From NCBI RefSeq assembly GCF_000002425.4, contig NC_037271.1:9537272-9601271 (forward strand): a stretch of 64,000 bases of DNA. The letters are read 5' to 3'. Of the stretch, positions 24,111 to 35,231 are shown one piece after another. The translations under genes and the position numbers were made by a program. The first letter of the stretch is position 1; the number at the start of each line of letters is the position of its first letter. The stretch is from Physcomitrium patens. Taxonomy: Eukaryota > Streptophyta > Bryopsida > Funariales > Funariaceae. The notes beneath the pieces are model-generated. The model saw nothing but the letters and a program-made list of their open reading frames with translations, was not told where the DNA came from and made no database searches.

Positions 24111-25110
24111 TGAATGGACTTGAGGCGCCTTCTAAATAATCTTGCCGTTCTTGAAATGAATCTATAATTATAATGAGTTCTTTGTTGTGGATCTCATAAT
24201 TAATGTTGGCTATTAAAAAGTTTTTGGATTGAAAAGCTATTGGATAGAGTTTATGATCTACTTCCATTTGTGATAATACTTCACTTAAGGCAAAGTGTGA
24301 TGCATTTGTTTCTATAAAAAATGCCTTGGAGAAGTCAATACAATATAAGATTTATGAAAAAATAAACTTCTTTTTTAAAACATCAAATGATGCTTCAACT
24401 TCTTTACACCACTTAAGTTTGTCTTTACAAGTCAAACGTATAAGTAGAGCTATAATTTGAAAAAAAATCTTAATTAAGATCTAATAGTAATTCGCAAAGC
24501 TCAAAAAGCATTACACGTCCTTTTATCTTCTTTAAATCTTCCAATCCATGATAATTTAGACCTTCGAATCCATCATTAAGCCTTCATTAGAAAAGATATA
24601 TCCTAGGAAGTCAACTTGAGTAGTGTAGAATATACACTTTTCTAATTTGGCATATAATCTTGTATCTTTAAGTTTTTGTAATACACAACAAATATGAACT
24701 TCATATTCTTTTGTATTCTTAGAATAGATTAAGATGTCATCCAAATAATAGACAATAAAATCATCAAGAAATTCAAAAAATACATCATTTATTAGATATT
24801 GAAAAGCAGTTGGTACATTCGTAAGTCCAAAAGGTATGACTTTATATTCAAAATATCCATACCTAGTTAAAAAATCGGTTTTCTATTCATTTCTTTTTTT
24901 AATGCATACCAAATTATATGTTACTCATAGATCTATTTTTATATAGATCTTTATTTGATTCATTTAATTAAGAAGTCTTAATATCAAAGATAGAAGATAT
25001 TGATGCTTGATGGTGATCTTGTTGAATCCTCGATAGACTACATACATCTGTAGAGATCTATCTTTTTTCTTTACAAATAAGTTAAAAGCCTTGATTAGAA
25101 ATTTAGAATG
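24111..25110 (-). pseudogene. RT and RNase H fragment of copy H
   Basis: Similarity to copy A 15240-16200 runs through the minus strand. The open piece 24556-24744 begins in the polymerase motif (MDDILIYSKN) and includes VDFLGYIFSNEGLMMDSK. RNase H follows to 24111. Many stops and AT-raising changes are present. The RT frame is interrupted at 25111 by a solo LTR and resumes at 26444. Confidence 0.8.
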
Positions 25111-25114
25111 ATAT

Positions 25115-26443
25115 TGTCATGTTGTAGTTTTACTAGTATGTGAAAATAATATATTTATATATTTAATACATAATATACTAGAGAACATGGTGAAAGACAT
25201 GTTAATGGATTTTTGTTGATTACAAGATGTAGATAGATTACTACTCTAAAAAAAGGTTGTTTAAAAGGGCTTCTATTAGAATTTATATAACTTTGTTTTT
25301 TTTTTGATAGTGACATTTAAAGTTGGTTTTATTGGTAGTAACTTTTATACGTTTAGAGTCACATTTATTAGACATTAGAGATCCTTGAAGTCTTAATTTG
25401 TTTCTTTTAATTGATGTTTAGGACATATATTATATAGAATTTATAAGAAAAAAATTGGAGAGAGATTTTGATAACAAAAAAAGAAGTTAGGACATCCATA
25501 TAGATGGATGGAGATAGATGATAAAAATCTCCATTCCTATTGGCTAAAAATCATACCCAATGAGCTTCAAGGAGGTTATTTGTGGCCTTATAAGGTCTTA
25601 GGATTACTTTTTCAAAGCAATTTGAGCTTTGAAGACTATAATCAATAAGTTTAGGTTTTTGGCTATGATTTTGATATAAAATTTGTATGATTTGGAGTTT
25701 ATATGAAAGAAATATGGGCATTCAAAGTTAAGGTATTGATTTTGTACCCACTATCAGTCTTTAGGACATAATGCATGCATACAGAAAGCAATAAAGAATT
25801 GGCAATTAAGGTTGGAGAGAGCATTTTTTCAACTATATTTTTGGCATATTATTTGATGGATTTCAAGTTGAAATAAAGAAGATATTAGAAATTGAAGTTA
25901 GCACTTCAAATTTAAGAATAGTAAATAATCCAATTTACTAGTGGTTGTATTTTGAGCTATATCTTGAGCAATTTGAGAAGATTTTGGCTCAAAATTTTCT
26001 AGATTGTGTATAATCATGTTGATGAATTTTAAGCATAAATTTTGTGATACTTGAATTTTGGATTTTTGAGATATGAAGAAAATAGTTTTTAGATGCTTGT
26101 GAGTTAGGATTTAGAGCACCTGCTAAGATTCCTAAGATGTCAAAAGATCGGTAATAAATTTATAATTCATTTTTTTTTTTGATGAAGCTTAAGAATAGAA
26201 TCTATATTATATAGAAATTTGAGAAAAATTGAATAGTTGGATCAAAAGATATGAATTTCTAAAGTTCAGGGTAAAAATATCTTATATAGGAAGAAAATAT
26301 TTTGAAGGATTTTATTATAACTTGAGCTTTTTTGTAAAATAAAGGGATTTTTGGCAACTAAGATATTATATATAAGCCAAAGCTAAACTCTCTATATTTA
26401 AATATTCAATATATTCCTAGATTATAAATTACACCTTACAACA
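25115..26443 (+). mobile_element. Solo LTR of the B/C lineage, inserted in H RT
   Basis: 1329 bp starting TGTCATGTTGTAGTTTTAC and ending CCTTACAACA, aligned in outline with the C LTR in sense orientation and closely with 49667-50772. Its flanks ATAT (25111-25114) and ATGT (26444-26447) differ by one transition, and copy A has GCGT at the matching place, so the original target may have been ACGT. It separates two parts of one RT frame. Confidence 0.75.
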
Positions 26444-27523
26444 ATGTATGAAATTTTTAGCCAAGTTCTCATCAATATACTCTTTCAGTACAACCAACTT
26501 GTTTTGTGATAGGCCATAAATTGGTCCAAATGGTGGTTGAGCTCTTTCATGAAGATCAATGGAACAATCATAAGGACGATGCTTTAGATAGATATCTACA
26601 TTCTTTTTTTCAAAAACATCCTAAAAATCTTAATATTGGCTAGCAACACTACTTGACATCTTCTCACCATCAAAAATGGACGTGGCATATACAGCAAAAG
26701 ATAATCTTTCTTTTGTAACCTACATAAAAGCTCTCCTACTTATTAGTAAAAATTTGGATGTGATAGACTTATCTATTTCTACTTGATTAATGGAATTTTG
26801 GGTTAAATTATCAAAAAAATTAAGATTACGAGAAATCCAATTCATTTCAAAATCATATTTTTTTAATCAAGATAATCTTAAAATTAATAGATTAGATGGA
26901 GATCTTATTACATTAAATATTACTATGTGATTATGATCTTTAATTGCTACATCTAAAGGAACAATTCCATACATAATATTTTAAAAAAAAAATGAATAAC
27001 CATCTATGACTTCTATATGTACAAATTTAATTTTTTTAATTAATAATATCTCTTGTTTTTTGATAAAATCTTTGTCTATAAAACAAGCTGAGGCTTCTAA
27101 ATCTAACAAAGTTAAGACTTTGTGATTTTTTGGTCTTACGTAAACTTCTATTGTAAACCAAGGTAATAGATTTAATGAGAGAATAAGACCTTCATTAAGA
27201 ATTACATAAGATTTTAGTCATAAGGTTCCTATTGTAGTTGAAAAAAAGAATTTTACAATACATTAGCTTCTTTGGCAACCATGATTCTCATTTTGTCATT
27301 GTATTGTTTCTTTAGACAATATTGAGTAGTGTGTTTAGCTTCTCCATAATATAAGTATAAGGCCTCTTGATGTTATCGAGTCTTTTCTTGCTCTATGAGG
27401 AATTTAAAACATATCGTATCAATTTGCATTGGTTCTAGCCCTGATGAATAAGTTTCTATAAACGTAGAAGGTGCTACAATTATTTGATTTGTTTCTCTCT
27501 AGCCAAATCTTTGTTCTTGACGT
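26444..27523 (-). pseudogene. RT start, protease and zinc knuckle of copy H
   Basis: Minus strand, broken by stops: the pre-RT leader near 26500, protease at about 26760-27240 with DLEASACFIDKDF as the active-site loop (the glycine is replaced by glutamate, one G-to-A change from GGA), and a zinc knuckle near 27290-27400 reading LYLYYGEAKHTTQYC, which has lost two cysteines to tyrosine. The conserved gag terminus CTA CAA TAG is at 27229-27237. Confidence 0.75.
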
Positions 27524-29316
27524 TGTCATGATGTAACACGATTAATAGGTGAAAGAGTGTGGAGATTATTATAATTTAAGAGATCTTAGTTCAAAGTATT
27601 AGAACAAATTATCTTAGAAATATAGTTAATAGTCAAAGGGGTAGAAAAATTAAAAGGTACCAATGCTGCCTTTTAGAAAGGTGACTTCTACTTACTTTGT
27701 AGCACCATAAGTAAGGCAAATCAAAGTAGATTGGAAAAATAAATGATAAAGACATCTTTAGAAGGAAGTTAAGAATAAATTCTAGAAAAAAGTTACTTAG
27801 AAAAACTAGATATTGATACCTGGAGAGGGCCAGTTATAAACTAGGGTCGAAATCAGACCCTGGGGCACAAAACCGAGTCTTGACAACGATTTCGGGGTTC
27901 TTTGAGAGATTGGAGAGCCGAATTAGGGGGAAGACTTGTGGAAGGATTTTTGAGAGGTGACTTTGTGTCATTTGGATCTGTATTGGATTTTTGAGGGATT
28001 TTCAAAGCGAGTGATGTTCTCTGTGAATTCAGATCTTTGAGAAATAAAACCAATTTACAAATTTTTGGATTTCGTGTCTTTTGTAGCATTTTCATAGGTG
28101 AAAATTTAGATACTTATTGGTATGCTTGTTGTGAATGTGTGTAAGAGAATTGAGGTCAATCGAATGGCTAAATTGATACATATGAAGGTTTTTGTGGGCT
28201 AAGGTCTTGAGATTTAGGATTGTGAAGACCAGTAAGGTTTTCTTAGATATCTAGCAATTTGCCAATTGGATTGGAGAGATTTTTGGTTTTATCAGTAGAA
28301 GACTTGATTTCCTATATGCAAGTAAAATTTGGAAGAAATCAAACAGTGGAAAAGGGAGATATCAGTGCTGAAAGTTGGCATCAAGATTGGAGAAGGAGAG
28401 ACCAGCCGATATCCGAGTGGAATTTTGAGGTCATCGACTAATTGGTAAGTGCAATTTTCTTCAAAATTTGTGTGCTGGTTTCTAACTTAAACTCCAAGAA
28501 GTGTGCAAATTTTGAATTAGAATCAACGATTCAATCTTTAGTTATTTAATTTTCAAATCTATGATTAGGGTTTGATTACGGTTTAGGGTTAGGATTTGGT
28601 TAGGATTTGGTTTAGGGTGTAGGATTTGTTAGGATTAAGGTATGATTTAGGATTTAGGATTTAATTTGAGATTTGATTTAGGATTTAGGATTTAATTTGA
28701 GATTTGATTTAGGATTTAGGATTTGGTTTAGGATTTGGTTAGGGTTTTATTTAGGATTTAGGGTTTGGTTAGGATTTGATTTAGGATTTAGGATTTAGTT
28801 AAGGTTTGGTTTAGGGTTTAGGATTTGGATTAGAATTTGGTTTAGGGTTTAAGATTTGGATTAGGATTTGGTTAGAGTTTGATTTAAGATTTAGGGTTTG
28901 GTTTAGGATTTGATTAAGATTTGGTTTAGCATTTGGTTGTGGTTTGGTTTAAGGTTTGTTTAAGGTCTGATTTAGGATTTAGGATTTTAATAGGATTTAA
29001 GATTCAATTAATTTTGGCCTAAAGTTTTAATGAAGTTCAATAGAATTTTAATTAGAATTAAATTAAGATTGAATTGAGATGTATTTGAGTTATATTTGTG
29101 ATGCTTCTAATATTTCTTTAAGAATTTTTATTATTTATTTGAAATTTCTTTGAGATTTTTTTTGAATTTGATTAAGCTTACTTAGTATTATTATGATTTA
29201 ATTAGAGCATTGTTAGTATTCTATTAGAATTAGGATTTTGTTATTACAATTTCCATTCTTCCTTCCACAGCTAGGAGCTCGGAGCATTTTCAAGCAAGAC
29301 TTCTCGTATTACGACA
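27524..29316 (+). mobile_element. Long solo LTR (G) of the B/C lineage with telomere-like tract
   Basis: 1793 bp inserted in H gag. It starts TGTCATGATGTAACACG, like the B LTR, and ends CTCGTATTACGACA, like AAGCACGTAATACGACA of B. The flanks are exactly ACGT on both sides (27520-27523 and 29317-29320). No retrotransposon genes lie inside. It is longer than the B LTR (1336 bp), partly because of the TTTAGG-rich tract at 28560-28970. An open stretch at 28259-28441 (60 codons) has no recognisable homology and is probably chance. Confidence 0.75.
28560..28970 (+). repeat. Degenerate TTTAGGG-like tract inside LTR G
   Basis: About 400 bp composed almost only of variants of GGATTTAGG, GGTTTAGG and GGTTAGG, for example GGTTTAGGGTTAGGATTTGG. 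The unit resembles the plant telomere repeat TTTAGGG but is irregular in length. It is entirely inside the solo LTR at 27524-29316, so it is likely a local expansion carried by, or arisen in, the LTR rather than a true telomere. Confidence 0.85.
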
Positions 29317-29320
29317 ACGT

Positions 29321-30096
29321 CTTTCAAATAATTGATTGTTGCATGCAATGGCTTGAGCAATAAATTTTTCTAAAGATTCTATCTTTGGCATTATGAGTAA
29401 AAAATCTTTCACATTATCCTTCAACCCATATCAAAATTGATTGATAAGGACTTTATCATTCCAATCCACATTACAAGTGAGGTTTTGGAATTCAGTAGGA
29501 TATATGGTGGCTAACCATGATCCTTGTTGTAAAGATAAGAACTTAGTCTCTGCTATTCTTTTTCAATTATTATCTCCAAATGTAGCCATAAATACTTCTA
29601 GAAATGAATTCAAAGTATAAAAGAGTTATAAATCTTTTTCCATGTAAGGTATAAACCACGAAAGAGTACATTTTGATAGACATGCGCCTATGAATCCGAC
29701 TTGAGTAAATCCATCGAGATACTGGAAGGAATAGAACCTTAGATAGAACTTGACTTGTTGTAAAAATTCTTGAAATTTTGATTTTGTTCTATCAAAATTT
29801 TCAAGCATACTAATCCTTGTCATCGTCATACTTGTAGAAGCAAAACTCATTGGATTTGGTTGTGATGTCAATCTACTTGCTTCCTTCAATTGCACAACTT
29901 CTTATTATAGATTCTGAACTTTTTTCATAGGTATAGAAATAGTACCTCCATGATTCATGTTTGAAATATGTAAGATTTTTACTATTAGAGTGTTAACAAG
30001 CTCATGAAGATTTGTAATAGTTTCAAATCTATTCTCACTTCTATTAAGAATAGTATCCATAATCTTTCTTTTCATAGATAATTCAAACAAATTCAA
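29321..30096 (-). pseudogene. Gag N-terminal part of copy H
   Basis: Minus strand; a start-like MNLFELSMKRK at 30096, then the capsid block ISMLENFDRTKSKFQEFLQQ corresponding to LPKKFDGTRSKFRGFINQV of copy A, GFTQVGFIGACLSKCTLSWF, and near 29350-29450 a piece equivalent to the LPDPQTLSQAIDFAV region. Broken by two or more stops and cut at 29320 by LTR G. No activity expected. Confidence 0.75.
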
Positions 30097-30319
30097 AAAG
30101 TTACATTAAAGTGGAGTAATCTACAACCTCTAATGTCAAATAAAAATTTCCACAAAGAAAAATAATCCTCTCTTTTTAAGAAAAACATCAATGTTAGAAA
30201 ACAAGATTTTTTGTTTAAAAGATGATAGTTAGTAACCTTCAAAGCATAATAATAGAAGTGGAATAATTTACTCATTTTTTAAATAAGATAAAAATAGTAA
30301 ATTAGTATTCTTATCAAAC

Positions 30320-30859
30320 TACCAAGGATATGAATTTTGAAGAAAGAAAATCTTCAATACACTCTTGTATCATTGAAAAGAATTAGAAAGTCACTCAAAG
30401 ATGATATAATATTGAACTACAATGGCTATTGCCAAAAACAAGAAGACTAGAAAGTTTTGAAACAAGACTAAAGACTAGAGTGGTGTTGACAAGAATGAAG
30501 AGGGCTTCACGCTTGTCTACATATATACTCTTAACTAGGAGCTATATGGCGATATTCTATAGAACCTCAAAAATATGTTGATTTTGCAAGACATGTATCT
30601 TAACGTGCAAGACAATTTTTTTATATGTACGCCACATAGTTAGCTTGTTTCACAAGCTACCAACATGTGGTTAACTTGTTGACTAAGTTTCTAACCTATC
30701 AATCAACTACAAACACATGTAAAGTCAAAGCAACGTCTATGAAGCTTCTAAGAAGCTTTACTAGAAAATATTATGAAATCAATCTACTTTTATTTATTTT
30801 TACCTACTTCTACCTAATCATGTAGGTATTTAATAGAATACCTATGTACATCCATTACA
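30320..30859 (-). repeat. 5' LTR of copy H
   Basis: 540 bp aligned over the whole length with the copy A LTR, sharing CAATGGCTATTGCCAAAA. Its ends (TACC at the left, TTACA at the right) have drifted from TGTC and GACA. The leader and gag follow to the left, in the order expected for a minus-strand element. Confidence 0.8.
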
Positions 30860-30861
30860 TT

Positions 30862-30945
30862 ACATGTTTTTCAAGCTTGTCATAATTTTCTAGTAACTAG
30901 ACATTTTGGATACAACAAGACTTTGAATCTAATATCTATAGTATC
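30862..30945 (+). pseudogene. Scrap of a family A integrase
   Basis: The plus strand encodes HVFQACHNFLVTRHFGYNKT, equivalent to the HHCC part of copy A integrase (VLQARHDFPAAGHLGYNKT). Only about 28 codons remain. It is the flank into which copy H integrated. Confidence 0.65.
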
Positions 30946-31437
30946 TATGTATATCTATGATAGTAGTTCTTCTTCATGTTTGAAAATTAAATTTATTTCT
31001 GTATAGATTTTAAATAGAATTAAACTATGTGGAGTTGAGTTTTTGAAAAAAAATGTCATATGGTTAAGATTTGTAATACTTTCATGGTGAAGTATAAGTA
31101 GCATGGTGTAGATTTTACAACTGAGATTTAGAAGTCAACATCTTTGAAACAATTTTGTATACTTAATTGCAACTTTTATGAAACTATTCTGCTTAGCTAA
31201 ATATCACCTTTGTGAAACTATTCTGCACACTTAGATACAAACTCTAAGATACTATTCTGCATAATTTGGTACATCTTGCCATCATGTATAAATTCAAGGT
31301 CAAACTATTCCTTATTTCATTCACAACTAGGTAATGATCCACTTTGTTTATTTAAGTTCTCGTGTATTGTTTTAGTGATTGGTGCCAATAGTGTTGGAAG
31401 GAAAATACTGGCAGGTACAGACATGAACAGCGACAGG
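30946..31437. other. No gene seen
   Basis: AT-rich DNA between the retrotransposon block and the low-copy region. No coding or structural signal could be supported. Confidence 0.6.
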
Positions 31438-31709
31438 TAGTTTCTGAAGGATTCCATATTTGAAGAAACTGCCAAGCGATATCTATTTCAGGATTTCCAT
31501 CTTCGTAAGGCTCGGTGGATCGTCGGGCTGACCTTGCACCGCAGCGATTCACCACCAAGAAGCCAAGCTGTCTTTCTGGCGAATCCGACCGAAGACGCTG
31601 CATAAATGTTTTACACCACCGGATATCCGCGCTATTATGAGTTGGCGGTGCCGCTGCAGAAGCTTCGGGGAAAAGATACTTTATAGGTGGTACCTACTCG
31701 CCTCCATCG
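31438..31709 (+). pseudogene. Possible exon or gene remnant, unknown
   Basis: Base composition rises in GC here. One plus-strand frame runs FEETAKRYLFQDFHLRKARW and on to AVFLANPTEDAA, then a TAA, then continues in the same frame with MFYTTGYPRYYELAVPLQKL before stopping near 31685. The even, GC-balanced codon use is unlike the surrounding AT-rich DNA. I recognise no family. The TAA is one transition from CAA, so this may be a decayed gene. The opposite strand is also open here (31352-31603). Confidence 0.3.
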
Positions 31710-33903
31710 AAATACCCAGTGTGGAACAAAATGAAGAATGTGGAGACAACACAGGGTTCCTTTTCTCTTCGATTGGATTGAATGCAGGTCGTGACTACCT
31801 TACAAGCTTATATGAACAAAACTATTTCCTGCCTTTGCCAACAAGCAGTGTCTACGATTCAGTTGCTGATGCGCAGACCGTCGACAAGTTTTGTCTGTGA
31901 TTGCTTTGTCGAAACCACTGCTGCATTCAAAGAAGTGCATCTAAATATAGTGACACTGTTAAAGACATTCAACATTTATCGCATTCACAAATTTATCGTC
32001 AAAGTGCTGGAAATATGTCACAAGTCACTTCTACTAAATTTAAAAAATTGTAAAATCTCTTGTGTATGAATGTTTCAGTTTTCTGTTACAAGTTTAATCA
32101 GCAATTTGTAAAATATGTGATAATTGCTCTTTGAACCACTCAAAGAAACCGCTTTTTACTTTTCCCTTTTCTAATTTTTAGCAACAACCTATCACTCTCT
32201 GGAAAAAATAGACAGTGCTTGGATAATTAAATATAATATAAGGGTTTCAATATGAACTATAAAGGTTGATGTGTCTGTCTTTTATTAGTAAAAATATCTG
32301 GGGTAAAAAATTATACTGTACTTTCTTTCCTTTTTTATATTGAAAAAAGAGTACAAACTGGAATTTCTTGAGCAAACAAAGTGAATCAATTTTATTCCTA
32401 AGACATATGATCTGTTTTGGAAACAACAATCATGAAACAGGAAAAAACCAGGAAAAAAATTTTAGAATGAAACAAAAGAAATTTGTTTTGGGCCTGAGTT
32501 TCCAAAAAACCTCAAAGGGAATAGTTGTCCATGCGTTTTGAAATATTGGAATTGGTTTATGGAAAGGAAAAGAGGGACCTTTGAAAGCACCAAGGGGCAC
32601 ATCAACAATAATGGTAATAACCAGAGTTTGTAGAGGAAGAAGTTTTTAGTCAAATTTGCATCCAACTAAAGATTGATGACATGTTTTTCAAATGCAACAC
32701 TTGGCTTTTAGACTTTTTTTCATGTTTGTTTATTTTTTCTTCAAAACCAACAATACATATAAAATGAATAACTAGCCACTTGGACTTTATGTTGTAAGGA
32801 TTGGTTCAACATTTCCCATCAAAAGTTATCATATTTATTTCCGTTATTTTCTTGTCACATCAACTCTCCCAGAATTTCGACTGATCATAAAATGACTCAT
32901 GTCACTTCAAAACAAATCATACTTTTTTCTTTTAAAAAAGTCGATAAAACCCTATGACTGCCGTGTGGTGATGATTGGATTCACCGAGCAACTGGGGCAT
33001 TTGTGGGATAAATAGTTGCGGATTCCTGAATTGTTGAATGCATTGTATCTAGAAAGCTATGATAGTATCACCCAAAAAGACCTGTTCACAGTAGGAGGAC
33101 TTGAGAGCAGTGCACCATGAAACTTTAATTTTTTTCCCTCTTATTTTCCCCCACAGAAAGACCTTCAAGCACACAAGTGGAATAGTATCTTGCAACCCAA
33201 ATAAACAGTTTCTATTCGACAGGAGCTTCCCACCATGGCATAAAAGATCTCATTCCAAAAACTTGGAAACAGTTCTCAAATAATGCCCCAAGAAAGTGTT
33301 TAAGAGGAGGTTCACTTCCATCATTCCAGTGGTCAAAAGCGAAGTTTCGTACGTCCACACAAACACAGAATGCAGTCAACTCTGAGTCACCAGTGAAGCG
33401 CTTGACGATTTAGGTCAAAATATGACTCCATGTCACTGCAGTGGGGTTATCAACTAACTCCTAAATAGGAGGAATCCGCAAGCTGGACCCTACTGAGCTC
33501 TCCTGGCACACCGTGTTACCATTACTGGAACCAGTTCGAATTCACAAATTGCAGCCGTTGGTTGCCCAAAAGACCCGGAAGAACCTTCTGAAACAGTGTC
33601 GACTTCACATCCCATCTTTCCGAATCCCAACGTTCATCGAAAATGCGCAGGAGTGAGAGCTCACCCTCCTCCGCGGTAGCGTTTCTATTCATTCATCTAT
33701 CTATCCCAGATTTCAGGCGTATGCCTTCGTTAACGTTCCTTGTTGGCGTGACCGCACACTAGACCCGCCGCAAGTGGTGTCCAAGCAAACGAAGAACTTC
33801 TGGTCAGGAATCGGGAAAGGCTAAATGTGGCGTTGCGTCTTCAGCGCTGTCAAAGTGGAGGAGGTGGTATTTGCGGCGGTTGACCAGAGCGGAGGAGGTC
33901 GGG
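31710..33903. other. Low-copy region without a supported gene
   Basis: Several short open frames overlap on both strands (for example 31782-32069 plus and 32462-32665 minus) but none has a recognisable motif, and no convincing exon chain could be built. The part 33440-33900 is GC-richer and could contain a promoter or untranslated exon of the gene to its right; this is only positional. Confidence 0.4.
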
Positions 33904-33987
33904 TACTCGAGTAGGTCGCAGCACACCTTACTTCTCCACAAGACAAACCTCCTGGGAAGTAAGGTGTGTCTGCGACCTACTCGAGTA
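33904..33987. repeat. Near-perfect 31-bp inverted repeat (hairpin)
   Basis: The arm 33904-33934 (starting TACTCGAGTAGGTCGCAG) is the reverse complement of 33956-33987 apart from one extra T; the loop is 21 bases. The arms themselves contain the palindrome CCTACTCGAGTAGG at the right end. The sequence after it repeats GGTGTAAGGTGTAAGGTG. It could be a foldback/MITE remnant, a small-RNA hairpin or a palindromic rearrangement footprint. Confidence 0.9.
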
Positions 33988-34599
33988 GGTCAAAAGGTGT
34001 AAGGTGTAAGGTGCATCGTATTCGAACTAACGTGATCGCGACCCTTCATTGGGAAACATGGTTTGAACCACTGCTATCAATAGGAACTACTCGGTTTTAC
34101 ATTGGTGGGGATGGAACGAATCTGCTCGGGAATCGTTTACATTCTTCAATGGTGGGTGTTAGCGGTTGTTTACCCAGATACTCCTTTTGGAAGGTCAGAG
34201 GGTCTGTTGGAGACTGCGGGCTCTTGCTTGTCGTCTACGCGCTGTCTGATCCAGGAAGTTATATAAGTGCCGCAGCTGACAAATCATGGGAATAGAATCT
34301 CAATTGATGCACGAGTGTGTGAGTGCTGACGACCTGAGAGAATTGGTGTAGCTGCTGCTGCGACCATTTGCTGAGCTTCCGAACTCTGAACTGATTGCAA
34401 GTAGCGCGCAAGTGTCGAAGAGGGGTAGTTGATTTGAGAATTCTCAATCGGAAGCTTGGGAGGGTTTGGAAATCATGGTCCAGCTGCGACGAAACTCTAT
34501 TGCTTACTGCATTTGTGTCCAGTTCTGAGCGAAATTCCGAAGCGTTGTGTGGGTTATCATTCCATTGAGAGAATCTGAACATCCGCGTCCATTCTGTGA

Positions 34600-35000
34600 A
34601 ATCTGGACGAACGGCGTGTAGTTCTAGTAATTGAGGGGTACGATCGGCTTGCGTTGTCCTTAAACCAAATTTTTAGATTGGCAGTTGTGGCGACAATAGT
34701 GAGTCGGAAATAGTGAAATTGCTGAGAATTGAAGTTAGTCTCTTGTCTTCATCCAACATATTTGGCACAATGGCTGCAATTCCATCAATTCGTACATATG
34801 GGATGCCTAATTCGCAAACAAGCTCAACAGTTAAACAAGACAGGATTGAATTCGGCGGATCCTTCATACACCGAGGCATCACTCGCGCTCCTGCCCGTAC
34901 CTTCTTCAAAATTGATCCAATTAAGTCCCAAGTTTTTGGAAGAAAACCCACCAAGACCACAAATAGAATAGAAAAACCTCGATACGTAAGCTCATTCTAA
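34600..35000. other. Open frames on both strands, coding status undecided
   Basis: Around 34673-35000 three frames are open: minus (95 codons, containing ELGIPYVRIDGIAAIVPNML), plus (95 codons, containing DRIEFGGSFIHRGITRAP) and a second plus frame (80 codons). At most one can be a real exon. The minus frame has the more protein-like composition. It may be an upstream exon of the gene at 35232-36153 or of a gene on the other strand; splice sites did not decide it. Confidence 0.3.
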
Positions 35001-35231
35001 AATCATTTACTTTATTCATATATTCTTTCCAACATGTTGCAATCAGCTCATATCATGCTTCGTTTTCTCTCCAAAGCCAGTTTGATAACGATCATCTCTC
35101 ATTTCATCACAACAGTATCTGACGAGTCATATGTTCGCAAGTGAAATTCTCTCCGAACCGATGAAATTGCGCCTTGACTGCGAGTTTGTTTGCAGTGATG
35201 GTGGAAATAATTGTCGTCGTTTGATTTGCAG

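Larger units (their letters stand above)
24107..30859 (-). mobile_element. Ty3/gypsy chromovirus copy H, decayed
   Basis: Minus-strand family A relative: 5' LTR at 30320-30859, gag, zinc knuckle, protease, RT and part of RNase H, broken off at 24107 by B2. Two LTRs of the B/C lineage interrupt it (25115-26443 in RT, 27524-29316 in gag). It sits next to a scrap of a plus-strand family A integrase (30862-30945), which was probably its target. Integrase and 3' end are missing. Confidence 0.8.

Noticed and set aside
28259..28441. 60-codon frame in LTR G
   Set aside because: No similarity to other copies and lies within a non-coding LTR.
28560..28970. True telomere or chromosome end
   Set aside because: Units are irregular and the tract lies inside an LTR with intact flanks and further elements on both sides.
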